NCBI RefSeq assembly: GCF_042432825.1 | Contig: NZ_JBHLWN010000045.1 | Span: 1 to 64,000 of the forward strand | Length of the DNA stretch: 64,000 nucleotides | From: Gordoniibacillus chartarius | GTDB lineage: Bacteria > Bacillota > Bacilli > Paenibacillales > NBRC-103111 | Direction of reading: 5' to 3' | Part shown: in pieces, positions 42,939 to 51,623 of the stretch | Numbering within the stretch: position 1 is the first letter of the stretch | How the letters are laid out: each line of letters begins with the position of its first letter | Made by a program: the position numbers and the translations under genes | The notes under the pieces: generated by a model | Databases searched by the model: none | What the model was told of the DNA's origin: nothing | What the model saw: the letters and a program-made list of their open reading frames with translations, nothing else

Positions 42939-43111
42939 AGGACGGTCATTCTGCGCATCTTCCCGCTTCACGGAAATCCGGTAATACGGATGGCCGGGAG
43001 CGTCGGAAAGACTGACAGCATTTCATAGAAGCGCTTCGTAATCGCGGTGCCGTGTACTTCAAGCACGGGGACGGTAGATTTGATGATTTGAATCGCTTTT
43101 TCGCTAAGCAT
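42939..43111 (-). pseudogene. hmp: Decayed flavohaemoglobin (hmp) remnant with a large internal deletion
   Basis: The minus strand from the ATG at 43111 reads MLSEKAIQIIKSTVPVLEVH...ITKRFYEM, the first ~32 residues of a flavohaemoglobin globin domain. The reading then jumps, in another frame, to LSDAPGHPYYRISVKRED.NDRP, which is the FAD-binding region found about 170 residues later in intact Hmp. The rest of the FAD and NAD domains is missing, replaced by the end of the Lrp gene. A stop codon ends the first frame at about residue 47. It retains a GAGAGAGGA ribosome binding site and an FNR-type promoter. Hmp detoxifies nitric oxide; this copy cannot. Confidence 0.82.
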
Positions 43112-43150
43112 GGATTCCTCTCTCCTCTGCACTGTGAATTATGTTACTCA

Positions 43151-43193
43151 TTATTAAACAGCGCAGGGAAGTCCCCTTGTGATTGCAATCACT
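43151..43193 (-). promoter_or_regulatory. FNR/CRP-type site and -10 box of the hmp remnant
   Basis: TGTGATTGCAATCACT (43178-43193), one mismatch to TGTGAN6TCACA. On the minus strand TAATAA (43156-43151) would be the -10 box with a start near 43144; the site centre (43185.5) would then be 41.5 bases upstream, the classical position for FNR activation. The remainder of 42919-43246 holds only the remnant. Confidence 0.65.
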
Positions 43194-43246
43194 TCTAATC
43201 GTAACAATCTGTGACGGCTCCTGACCGGTTGCGGCGGGTGGAACGT

Positions 43247-43963
43247 TTAGGTAAGCGGCGGCGGGGTGTAGCCGGACACGACGTGGCTGTACGTGACGAG
43301 TGCAGTTTCGCCCTCGGGAGCGAGCGCATACACGCCGCGCGATACGCGCCGGAACCAGCGGTACACGTTGTCCTGCAAAAATGCCGCCGCTTTCCCGTTG
43401 CCGGTCATCTCCCGCAGCTGACGCGGGGAAAGAGGACCGTGCTTTTGCAGCAAATAAGCGATGTGGAGCGATTTTTCCCGGTAGGCGGTAATCAGCTTGC
43501 GCTTCGAGCTGCCGCCGACGTTGTAGTCGCCGCTGCGCTCGCGGAACTCCACGGCGAGCCTCTGGGCGCCGCGCTTGTTCGGACGAGGGACGTACGGTTC
43601 GGGGTGACACATGAAGTCGACGGCGGGCTTTTTCTTGCTCTTGTAAAATTGTACCGTAATCAGGCCCAATCCGAGCATCCGGCACAGCTTCTGCAGATCG
43701 GACCATGAGACGCCGTGCGGGGCGCGGCCCTTGGGCGGCAGCTCGCAGGCGACATAGACGAGATCGGTCAGCTTCTGGCGGTCGATCCCCTGAATGAGCA
43801 GCGGGATATTGAAAGAGCGTTTCAGCTCGACAATGACCGGCGGTTCATCGCCGCGGACGGCAACGACGTCGCAGTGGTTGACTTCGGCCTTCACTTCGTA
43901 CCCGAGGCGCTCCAGTGCCTGCTTAATCGGCTCATACAGTTCGGTTTCGTGTTGGATCGGCAT
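43247..43963 (-). CDS. DUF2161 protein, putative PD-(D/E)XK phosphodiesterase
   Basis: About 238 residues. ETELYEPIKQALERLGYEV followed by CDVVAVRGDEPPVIVELKRS is the D...ExK core of a PD-(D/E)XK nuclease fold; the C-terminal third (KLITAYREKSLHIAYLLQKHGPLSPRQLREMTG) looks like a winged helix. Family function is not known; DNA or RNA cleavage is only inferred. Start uncertain: ATG at 43963 has AAAGGAG 13 bases upstream; an earlier ATG at 44008 has no clear ribosome binding site. Divergent from prkA. Confidence 0.8.
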   Translation of the reverse strand: MPIQHETELYEPIKQALERLGYEVKAEVNHCDVVAVRGDEPPVIVELKRSFNIPLLIQGIDRQKLTDLVYVACELPPKGRAPHGVSWSDLQKLCRMLGLGLITVQFYKSKKKPAVDFMCHPEPYVPRPNKRGAQRLAVEFRERSGDYNVGGSSKRKLITAYREKSLHIAYLLQKHGPLSPRQLREMTGNGKAAAFLQDNVYRWFRRVSRGVYALAPEGETALVTYSHVVSGYTPPPLT

Positions 43964-44169
43964 GGCGGCGACGCGGCTCCTTTCGAGCGGGAAGTTGTCG
44001 ATTTCCATTGTAAACGCTACGAGGTTCGCTTCGCCAGTGGACGACGGGCATTTACATTCTCCAAAAAATCGGGAAACTTATCCATGGCGAGCGCATAGGT
44101 ATTAATACACCAGCCGGCAAAACCACCTCAAGAGGGCGGGACGGAAGCGCAGGCGAGAGGAGGACTCCC

Positions 44170-46065
44170 ATGGACATTTTTAAACGAATTGCGGAGCATC
44201 GGACGGAAAAGGAGCAACTCGCGTGGACAGGGACGTTCGTGGAGTATATCGATCTGATTCGCAAGCAGCCGAGCCTGGCAATGACCGCGCACTCCCGAGT
44301 GTACGAGATGATTGCTTCGCACGGCATCACCGAGCAGGGCGGACAGCGTAGGTACAAATTTTTCGAGAACGATATCTTCGGATTGGACCGAACGCTGGAG
44401 AAGCTGGTGGAAGAATATTTCCACTCGGCGGCGCGCCGCCTCGACGTACGCAAGCGGATCCTGCTGCTGATGGGACCGGTAAGCGGCGGCAAGTCGACGC
44501 TTGTCACGCTGCTGAAACGCGGTCTGGAGCAGTTCTCCAGGACGGACCTTGGCGCGGTGTATGCCATTAAAGGCTGCCCTATGCATGAGGAGCCGCTGCA
44601 CCTGATCCCGAACGAGCTGCGTCCCGACATCGAGAAGGAGCTCGGCGTGAGGATCGAAGGGACGCTGTGCCCGTCGTGCCAAATGCGGCTGCAGACCGAA
44701 TACGACGGCAAAATTGAAGACGTTCAGGTCGAGCGCGTGCTGATCTCCGAGGAGCAGCGCGTCGGTATCGGCACATTCAGCCCGTCCGATCCGAAATCGC
44801 AGGATATTGCCGATTTGACCGGCAGTATCGACTTCTCCACGATTACGGAATTCGGCTCGGAGTCGGATCCGCGCGCTTACCGCTTCGACGGCGAGCTGAA
44901 CAAAGCGAACCGCGGTATGATGGAGTTCCAGGAAATGCTCAAGTGCGACGAGAAGTTCCTGTGGAACCTGCTGTCGCTGACCCAGGAAGGCAACTTCAAG
45001 GCCGGCCGCTTCGCGCTGATCAGCGCCGACGAGCTCATTGTCGCCCATACGAACGAATCTGAGTACAAAGCGTTCATTGCCAACAAGAAAAACGAAGCGC
45101 TGCAGTCCCGCATGATCGTCATGCCTGTTCCTTACAACCTGAGGGTGTCCGACGAAGAGAAAATTTACAGCAAGCTGATCAAGCAGAGCGACATGTCGCA
45201 CATTCATATCGCCCCGCATTCGCTGAAGGCAGCGGCGATCTTCTCCATCCTGACCCGCCTGAAGGAATCCAAGAAGCAGGGCATGGATCTGCTGAAGAAG
45301 ATGAAAATGTACGACGGCGAAGCGGTCGAAGGCTACAAGGAAGCCGATCTGAAGGAGATGCAGAACGAGTACTCCGAGGAAGGCATGACCGGCATCGACC
45401 CGCGGTACGTCATCAACCGGATTTCGAGCGCGCTCATCCGCCACGATCTTCAGTGCATTAACGCGCTGGATGTGCTGCGGGCGCTGAAGGACGGTCTGGA
45501 TCAGCATCCGTCGATTACGAAGGAGGAGCGGGAGCGGTTCCTGAACTTCATCTCCGTCGCACGCAAGGAATACGACGAGCTGGCGAAGAAAGAAGTGCAG
45601 AAGGCGTTCGTGTATTCGTTCGAAGAGTCGGCCAAGACGCTGTTCAATAACTATCTCGACAACATCGAATCGTACTGCAATTGGACGAAAATCAAAGATC
45701 CGCTCACCGGCGAAGAGATGGACCCGGACGAACGGCTGATGCGTTCCATCGAAGAGCAGATCGGCATCTCGGAGAACGCGAAGAAAGCGTTCCGCGAAGA
45801 AATTTTGATCCGGATCTCGTCCTACTCCCGCAAGGGCAGAAAGTTCGAGTACAGCTCGCACGAGCGGCTGCGCGAGGCGATCGAGAAGAAGCTGTTCGCG
45901 GATCTGAAGGATATCGTGAAAATTACGACTTCAACCAAAACGCCGGACGAAACGCAGCTCAAACGCGTCAACGAGGTTACGAAGCAGCTGATCGACGAGC
46001 ACGGGTACTGCCCGGTCTGCGCCAACGAGCTGCTGCGCTACGTCGGCAGTCTGCTGAACAGGTAA
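44170..46065 (+). CDS. prkA: PrkA family serine protein kinase / AAA+ ATPase
   Basis: 631 residues, the normal length. AAA+-type module (about 70-370) with Walker A GPVSGGKST at 102-110, then a C-terminal PrkA domain. A zinc-ribbon-like CPSC sits near 172 and a CPVC near the C-terminus. In Bacillus PrkA is a sporulation protein linked to sigma-K control and has been described both as kinase and as protease. In many relatives yhbH and spoVR follow; here prkA stands alone, closed by a terminator. ATG has AGAGGAGG upstream. Confidence 0.95.
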   Translation: MDIFKRIAEHRTEKEQLAWTGTFVEYIDLIRKQPSLAMTAHSRVYEMIASHGITEQGGQRRYKFFENDIFGLDRTLEKLVEEYFHSAARRLDVRKRILLLMGPVSGGKSTLVTLLKRGLEQFSRTDLGAVYAIKGCPMHEEPLHLIPNELRPDIEKELGVRIEGTLCPSCQMRLQTEYDGKIEDVQVERVLISEEQRVGIGTFSPSDPKSQDIADLTGSIDFSTITEFGSESDPRAYRFDGELNKANRGMMEFQEMLKCDEKFLWNLLSLTQEGNFKAGRFALISADELIVAHTNESEYKAFIANKKNEALQSRMIVMPVPYNLRVSDEEKIYSKLIKQSDMSHIHIAPHSLKAAAIFSILTRLKESKKQGMDLLKKMKMYDGEAVEGYKEADLKEMQNEYSEEGMTGIDPRYVINRISSALIRHDLQCINALDVLRALKDGLDQHPSITKEERERFLNFISVARKEYDELAKKEVQKAFVYSFEESAKTLFNNYLDNIESYCNWTKIKDPLTGEEMDPDERLMRSIEEQIGISENAKKAFREEILIRISSYSRKGRKFEYSSHERLREAIEKKLFADLKDIVKITTSTKTPDETQLKRVNEVTKQLIDEHGYCPVCANELLRYVGSLLNR

Positions 46066-46105
46066 TTGCCGGAGCCCGCCGAACAAAGCCGGTTCCCGAA
46101 ATGAT

Positions 46106-46150
46106 GAGAAACCCGCGTATGGTGTCCATACGTCGGGTTTCTTTATTTTT
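46106..46150 (+). terminator. Terminator of prkA
   Basis: Hairpin agaaacccg-cgtatgg / ccatacg-tcgggtttct with a 3-base loop, then ttattttt. Confidence 0.9.
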
Positions 46151-46180
46151 GCACGTATTTACAGCGGATTGCGGCATCCG

Positions 46181-46888
46181 TCAAAAGCAAGCGTGCCCGT
46201 TGAATTTGTAGCCCATGCCCCGAATCGTTACGATATATTTGGGATTCGTTTCCTGGGTTTCGATCTTCTTGCGCAAGTTGCTCATATGAACCTGCAGCGT
46301 GCGAATATCGCCGACCGAGTCGACCCCCCAAATGTGAGTGAACAGCTGCTCGGGACGATAAACGCGGTCCGGATGCTTGGCGAGTGTATACAACAGCTCG
46401 AATTCGGTGGAAGAAATCTGGACTTCCTTGCCGGACACCGTCACTTTGCGGGTGATCACGTCGATCTCCAGACCTTTGAAGGTGAGCGTCGGAACGCTCT
46501 TGCCGACGGAAAGCTCCTGCTGCCGGTAACGCCGGAGATGCGCCTTCACCCGGGCGACCAGCTCGCCGGGCCCGAACGGCTTCGTGATGTAATCGTCTCC
46601 GCCGAGACCGAGTCCGATGATCTTATCCGCTTCCTCGTCCTTGCAGGAGACGAATATGACCGGCGCGTCCGTAACGCTGCGAATGAGCTGGCACAGCTCG
46701 TACCCGTCGGGACCCGGCAGCAGCAGGTCGAGCAATACGAGCTTCGGCTCGTGCTTCAAGATCAGCTCGCGTATGCCGTTACCGTTCGGCAAGGTTACTA
46801 CCTGAAGGCCCTCGCGGCTTAAATATATGCGAATGAGATTGCGAATTTCTTCATCATCGTCGATGACGAGAACCTTATCTCCCGACAT
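46181..46888 (-). CDS. OmpR-family response regulator, divergent from a 7TMR-DISM kinase
   Basis: 235 residues. Receiver domain with VIDDDEE, phospho-acceptor Asp in LVLLDLLLPGPDG and Lys in TKPF (the usual Thr is Ser in VIFVSCKD); winged helix with ISSTEFELLYTLAKHP, DIRTLQVHMSNLRKK and RGMGYKF. Its 5' end faces the kinase gene at 47097 across about 208 bases, the likely partner in a divergent arrangement. Function unknown. Confidence 0.92.
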   Translation of the reverse strand: MSGDKVLVIDDDEEIRNLIRIYLSREGLQVVTLPNGNGIRELILKHEPKLVLLDLLLPGPDGYELCQLIRSVTDAPVIFVSCKDEEADKIIGLGLGGDDYITKPFGPGELVARVKAHLRRYRQQELSVGKSVPTLTFKGLEIDVITRKVTVSGKEVQISSTEFELLYTLAKHPDRVYRPEQLFTHIWGVDSVGDIRTLQVHMSNLRKKIETQETNPKYIVTIRGMGYKFNGHACF

Positions 46889-47011
46889 GTTCGTTTCCCC
46901 TCCCGCGCAGTCTTTGATCTATGTCGATTTGAGCTTTCGGACCCATTTACCTTCTATGTCAAGTATGGCAAATTTTGATTGTCTATGCAAGTGAAATGTG
47001 CAAAAATGAAG

Positions 47012-47040
47012 TTGAAAGATGTCGCATGTATAGTTATAAA
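47012..47040 (+). promoter_or_regulatory. Promoter of the 7TMR-DISM kinase gene
   Basis: TTGAAA (47012-47017), 17-base spacer, TATAAA (47035-47040), about 57 bases before the ATG. Confidence 0.65.
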
Positions 47041-47096
47041 GAACCACAAAAAATAAATCATCATTACAAAAGACCTAAATATTAAGGGGATCTAAG

Positions 47097-49238
47097 ATGG
47101 GGAAAAATCAGCGTGTCTGGTTCAGACTGTTTGCCGTGCTGTTATGCTCCTTTACTCTCGTTGGGCTGCTTTCCCAAACAAAGCCCGATCATTCGGATAT
47201 AACGGCGAAGAAGGGCGAGCTTCATCTAGAGAAGTGGAACTTGGACCAAGACGGTCCTATCGACTTGAATGGGGAATGGGAAATGTATTGGGGCCGGCTT
47301 CTTACTCCGGACAGCTTTACCGGCGGCATCCCGCTCCAGCCGTCCTACATGAGCCTCCCGGCCTCATGGAACAGCAGCGGCTACCCGGCGGAGGGCTATG
47401 CAACGTTTCGGCTGCGTATTCATTGGGATGCCATTCCCCAAGTGATCGCGCTGCACTTTGTTTCCGTTGCCAGCTCACACGTGGTCTGGGTCGATGGGGT
47501 TCAGGCCGGAAGTATGGGACAGGTCGGCACAAGCGAGGCGGATTCCGTTCCGGAAAATGCACCGGTATATTACGTCGTTCAGCCGAAGAGCAAGTCGACG
47601 GAAATCGTGGTCCAGGTGGCGAACTTCGATCATCGGCGGGGAGGCATCTGGGAATCGGTGGAGCTTTCCACGCCTAAGCAAATGCACGATCTATCGCTTC
47701 GCCGGCTTGCGATGGACTTGATCCTGTTCGGCAGTCTCTTCATGATGGCGATCTACCATCTCATCTTGTACACCATGCGGCGGAGGGACAGGTCGACGCT
47801 TTATTTCGGGTTATTTTGCCTGATCGTTTCCGTCCGGACCTTGCTGCTTGGCGAGTCGTTTCTTTATTCGCTGATCCCCGAGCTGGGCTGGGAGATAAGG
47901 TTACGGCTCGAGTATTGGGGAGCGTTTCTCGGCGTGCCGATCTTCGCGATGTTCATCCGCGAGCTGTATCCGGACGAAACGTCCAAGCTTGTTACAAGAA
48001 CGTTGGCCTTCGCTGGCGTCGCTCTCTCGGTGATTACGGCATTCACGGCGCCGATCTTTTTTACGAAGTTGATCTACGTCTATCAGCCGATCCTTATTTT
48101 ATCGGGTTTGTATTCATTCGCAGCGATCCTCCGGGCGACGGTACGCCTTCGCTACGGGGCCGGGCTCGCCGCAACCGGCGTAGCCATCTATGTATTCTCA
48201 CTCGTCAACGACATTCTGTACTTCAATGAAGTGATCAAGACGGGATCGTATTCGCCGTTCGGATTGTTCGCCTTTATTGCTCTGCATTCCGCCGTACTGT
48301 CCATGAAATTTTCCCGGGCGCTCACCTCGGAGGAGCATTTCAGCCAGCAGCTGGCCCAGCAGGCGCAAGAGGTGCAGCAGTTGAACGAGCGGCTCCAGGA
48401 GATGAATCGCGGCTTGGAGGCCACGATCGCCGAACGTACGCACGAGCTGCGCCGCTCGAACCGGCATCTTGCCCAGAAGGCGGCGGAGCTCGGGCAGATG
48501 GATGATGCGAGGCGCCAGCTGCTGAGCAACATTTCGCATGAGCTGCGCACTCCGATGACGTCAATCCGCGGATACGTCGAAGCGCTGCTCGACGACGTCA
48601 TCGTCAAGCCGGATGAGAGGCGGCATTATTTGCAGCTGATTTTGAACAAAATGATCGGACTTAACCGGCTTATTGCCGACCTGTTTGAGCTGTCGAAGCT
48701 GGAGTCGGGCCAGCCGGACCTGCTGTTCCACTCCGTTCCGCTTACCGCTTTCCTTGCCCGTACGAGACAAAAATATGAAATGGATATCGTGAGCAGCGGC
48801 ATGGTGTTCGTTTGGAACGATTCGGCACTTGCCGAGGTGCCGCCACATGCCTGCGTCGTGCTCGATCCCGAACGGATCGACCAAGTGCTGACGAATTTTG
48901 TATCGAACGCGATTCGCTGTACGCCGGCGGGCGGTTCGGTCGGATTTTCATTCGCCACGAGAGCCGGTACCCGGGGCGAAGAGCAGGTGCAGGAACTCCT
49001 TGTGCAAGTGGAGGATACCGGCAAAGGCATCGACGAGGATGAGCTTCCGCTGCTGTTCGACCGGTTTTACCAGGGGCATAAGGAAGCGGCCGGTGGAAGC
49101 GGCCTCGGTCTCGCCATTGCGAAGGAGATCGTCACGCATCACGGAGGCAGCATTTGGGCGATGCCCCGCGAGGAGGGCGGCAGCACATTCGGCTTTTCGC
49201 TGCTCCTGTACGTGGATGAAGAGGAAGAGCTGATGTGA
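47097..49238 (+). CDS. Sensor histidine kinase with 7TMR-DISM sensor module
   Basis: 713 residues. Signal-like first segment (about 7-27), an extracytoplasmic beta-sandwich DISM domain (about 45-205, GEWEMYWGRLL, LPASWN, FRLRIHW), seven membrane helices (about 210-405), a coiled linker with ERTHELRRSNRHL, HisKA with phospho-acceptor in LLSNISHELRTPMTSIRGY, and ATPase domain with VSNAIRCTPAG, EDTGKGID, FDRFYQGH and GSGLGLAIAKEI. DISM domains are thought to bind carbohydrate-like ligands. Probable partner of the divergent regulator at 46181-46888. Confidence 0.94.
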   Translation: MGKNQRVWFRLFAVLLCSFTLVGLLSQTKPDHSDITAKKGELHLEKWNLDQDGPIDLNGEWEMYWGRLLTPDSFTGGIPLQPSYMSLPASWNSSGYPAEGYATFRLRIHWDAIPQVIALHFVSVASSHVVWVDGVQAGSMGQVGTSEADSVPENAPVYYVVQPKSKSTEIVVQVANFDHRRGGIWESVELSTPKQMHDLSLRRLAMDLILFGSLFMMAIYHLILYTMRRRDRSTLYFGLFCLIVSVRTLLLGESFLYSLIPELGWEIRLRLEYWGAFLGVPIFAMFIRELYPDETSKLVTRTLAFAGVALSVITAFTAPIFFTKLIYVYQPILILSGLYSFAAILRATVRLRYGAGLAATGVAIYVFSLVNDILYFNEVIKTGSYSPFGLFAFIALHSAVLSMKFSRALTSEEHFSQQLAQQAQEVQQLNERLQEMNRGLEATIAERTHELRRSNRHLAQKAAELGQMDDARRQLLSNISHELRTPMTSIRGYVEALLDDVIVKPDERRHYLQLILNKMIGLNRLIADLFELSKLESGQPDLLFHSVPLTAFLARTRQKYEMDIVSSGMVFVWNDSALAEVPPHACVVLDPERIDQVLTNFVSNAIRCTPAGGSVGFSFATRAGTRGEEQVQELLVQVEDTGKGIDEDELPLLFDRFYQGHKEAAGGSGLGLAIAKEIVTHHGGSIWAMPREEGGSTFGFSLLLYVDEEEELM

Positions 49239-49250
49239 CGGAAATATGGG

Positions 49251-49297
49251 GGAAGCTTAAGAAAAATTAAGCTTCCTTAATTACTCCTTAGTAATTA
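49251..49297. promoter_or_regulatory. Two consecutive perfect inverted repeats between the kinase gene and cheY
   Basis: GGAAGCTTAA-6-TTAAGCTTCC (49251-49276) could act as a weak terminator of the kinase gene. TAATTAC-6-GTAATTA (49278-49297) lies just upstream of TACAAT (49314-49319), a possible cheY -10 box, so it may be an operator. Confidence 0.5.
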
Positions 49298-49352
49298 CTT
49301 AATCCGTTTCTGTTACAATAGCAGTATTCACATATATACGACGGAGGGGCTC

Positions 49353-49718
49353 ATGGCAAAAATTTTAGTAGTAGACGATGCGGCATTCATGCGCATGATG
49401 CTGAGCGACATTCTGCGCAAAGCCGGTCATGAGGTGATTGGTGAGGCGGAGAACGGAGTCGTTGCCGTCGACAAATATTCGAAGCTGCAGCCCGATCTGG
49501 TGACTATGGACATTACGATGCCGGAGATGGAAGGCATAGACGCGTTGAAGCATATCCGCAAGGCGGACCCGAAGGCGAAGGTCATTATGTGCTCGGCGAT
49601 GGGGCAGCAGCTGATGGTCGTCAACGCTATTCAAGCCGGTGCCAAGGATTTCATCGTCAAGCCGTTCCAGCCGGATCGGGTCGTCGAATCGGTGAACAAA
49701 GTGCTGGCGGGATCTTAA
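49353..49718 (+). CDS. cheY: CheY-type chemotaxis response regulator
   Basis: 121 residues, a receiver domain with no output domain. Acidic pocket DD in VVDDAAFMRMML, phospho-acceptor Asp in LVTMDITMPEMEG, Ser/Thr switch in IMCSAMGQ and Lys in VKPF. The run IMCSAMGQQ and AIQAGAKDFIVKPFQ are typical of Bacillus CheY. It is not in a flagellar/chemotaxis operon but stands alone with its own terminator, so it may be an extra copy. GGAGGGG ribosome binding site. Confidence 0.9.
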   Translation: MAKILVVDDAAFMRMMLSDILRKAGHEVIGEAENGVVAVDKYSKLQPDLVTMDITMPEMEGIDALKHIRKADPKAKVIMCSAMGQQLMVVNAIQAGAKDFIVKPFQPDRVVESVNKVLAGS

Positions 49719-49751
49719 ACGGTCCTTCCGCTGCATAAACTTTATAAAAAT

Positions 49752-49796
49752 GAGCGAGACGCCATCGTCTAAGGACGGGACGTCTCGCTCTTTGTC
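49752..49796. terminator. Bidirectional terminator between cheY and the convergent kinase gene
   Basis: gagcgagacg / cgtctcgctc (10 bp) with inner pairing, tttg on the plus side and atttttat on the minus side. Confidence 0.88.
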
Positions 49797-49808
49797 ATGA
49801 GGCCGGCT

Positions 49809-51356
49809 TTACTCTGCGCTTCGCGTGATAGGCAGCATGATGTCAACGGTTGTGCCATGCCCGAGCTCGGAAGTGATGGACATGCGGCCGCGGTGATTTT
49901 CGATGATTTTGTAGCTGACCATGAGGCCGAGTCCGGTTCCCTTTTCTTTCGTCGTGTAGAACGGCTCTCCGAGTCGCGGGATGCGTTCCTCCGGTATACC
50001 TTGTCCTTCATCAATGAAACGGAAGACGATATCGCTTTCGCGAACGAACGCCTCGATTCGAATCATGCCGCCTTCCGGCATCGCTTCGATCGAGTTGTTC
50101 AGGACGTTGATGAATACTTGTTTGATTTGATTCTCGTCGCAGAGAACGGGCGGGAGCGGCTCGCGGATGCCAACGGTAATTTCGACATCCTGCATAATCG
50201 CCTTCGTATTGACGAGCGCGACGGTATTCATAAGGACGTTGGCCATATCGCGGATCTGGAACTTGACGACCTGCGGCTTGGAGATGACGAGAAATTCGCT
50301 CACAATAAAATTAATACGATCAAGCTCGGACGACATAATGTCAAAATAATGCCCGTAATTATCCACCTTGGACTTGAGCAGCTGAACGAAGCCGATCAGC
50401 GCCGTCAGCGGGTTGCGGATTTCATGGGCGACCCCCGCTGCAAGCTGGCCGACGACCGACAGCTTCTCCGATTTGATCAGCAGCTCATCGGAGCGCTTGC
50501 GTTCCGTAATATCCTTGGCAATAACATAGACGCCGTTAATCTTCTCGTTAAAATAAATCGGCACGTGAATGAAGCTCATAATCGACTGCATTCCGTCCCG
50601 TCGAATGAATACTTGTTCGAAATATTGCGTATCCCCTTGCAGCGCAGAGGCGAAGTGATGGTCCCACTTCCCGGTTTCTTCCGGCAGCAGCAGGGTATGA
50701 ATCGTGACATTCTTCAGCTCCTCCGAGCTAAAGCCGGTGATGCGCTCCATGGCCGGGTTAACGGTCACGATCCGTCCGATGCGGTCGAGCGAACAGACGC
50801 CGTCCGGATTGTTCTCGAATAGCGATTTGTACCGCTGCTCGCTTTCCTTCAGCAGCTTCTCGGCGCGGGAGCGCTCATACAGCGCCTGAATCATGGAATA
50901 GGAGCGCAAGTACGGATCGTCCTTGCTCTGCTCGACGAGCCGTCGCAGCTGGGCGTCGGTCGTATCGTCTTCCGGAAACCCTCGTCGCATCGAGGTTTTG
51001 GCCAGGCGCAGCATTTCCATTACATTCATGATGTGCTCGCGGTGGATGCGGGCGGCCGAAGCCCGCTTCTTCGTCTTGCCTCCCTCCGTGCTGAGCGTCA
51101 CCACACCGTTATTGCTGTCATATTCAGTTACGTAATTCATATTGACGATATTCGTCCGATCGATAAGGCGGAAGCCGTCTTCATACAGCCACTCTTCGAA
51201 CAAGTCCAGCGTCGGGCTGTAATGATACACATCGGTAAGCGTATGGATCAGAAATTCCTTATCGCGAATGCTTTCGATCTTGACGACGTCATTCGAAGCA
51301 ATGAGGATAATTTCCGAATCTTTGCGGCCGTCTCGTGTGACCGGAATTTGTCTCAT
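49809..51356 (-). CDS. LytTR DNA-binding domain fused to a PAS histidine kinase
   Basis: 515 residues, soluble (no membrane segment). N-terminal LytTR domain (about 15-112: IILIASNDVVKIESI, TDVYHYSPTLDLFEEWLYEDGF-type strand pattern, DRTNIVNMNYV), a helical linker, PAS domain with PAC (about 175-290: LFENNPDGVCSLD, VNPAMERITGFSSEEL, DITERKRSDE), HisKA with H311 in GVAHEIRNPLTALIGF, and ATPase (about 400-510: NNSIEAMPEGG, DEGQGIPEE, GTGLGLMVSYKII). LytTR normally sits at the C-terminus of regulators, so a DNA-binding kinase is unusual. ATG at 51356 has AGGAG about 11 bases upstream; an earlier ATG (51446) lacks one. Confidence 0.88.
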   Translation of the reverse strand: MRQIPVTRDGRKDSEIILIASNDVVKIESIRDKEFLIHTLTDVYHYSPTLDLFEEWLYEDGFRLIDRTNIVNMNYVTEYDSNNGVVTLSTEGGKTKKRASAARIHREHIMNVMEMLRLAKTSMRRGFPEDDTTDAQLRRLVEQSKDDPYLRSYSMIQALYERSRAEKLLKESEQRYKSLFENNPDGVCSLDRIGRIVTVNPAMERITGFSSEELKNVTIHTLLLPEETGKWDHHFASALQGDTQYFEQVFIRRDGMQSIMSFIHVPIYFNEKINGVYVIAKDITERKRSDELLIKSEKLSVVGQLAAGVAHEIRNPLTALIGFVQLLKSKVDNYGHYFDIMSSELDRINFIVSEFLVISKPQVVKFQIRDMANVLMNTVALVNTKAIMQDVEITVGIREPLPPVLCDENQIKQVFINVLNNSIEAMPEGGMIRIEAFVRESDIVFRFIDEGQGIPEERIPRLGEPFYTTKEKGTGLGLMVSYKIIENHRGRMSITSELGHGTTVDIMLPITRSAE

Positions 51357-51623
51357 TAGCTCAACTCCTGACATCTGGCTGCATTTGATAGGTTGTGTTG
51401 TGTGATTGGAAATATAGTTCTTTCCTCCTACATGAACCAGTTTCATTATACGCTGTCCATTCTATTCTAGTAAATGAGAAAATTAGAGGAGATATGGCAA
51501 ATATATAGGTAATAACTATAAGTATTAGATCATCCATATATTAGACAAATAAAGTAGAGGCGTTAAAATGGGAACATACGGAAGCGGAAGCTGTGCTTCA
51601 CAAAATTACGGAGGCGATTCGAG

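Noticed and set aside
44128..45861. 577-codon open frame antisense to prkA
   Set aside because: Shadow of the conserved prkA reading frame; no start signal.
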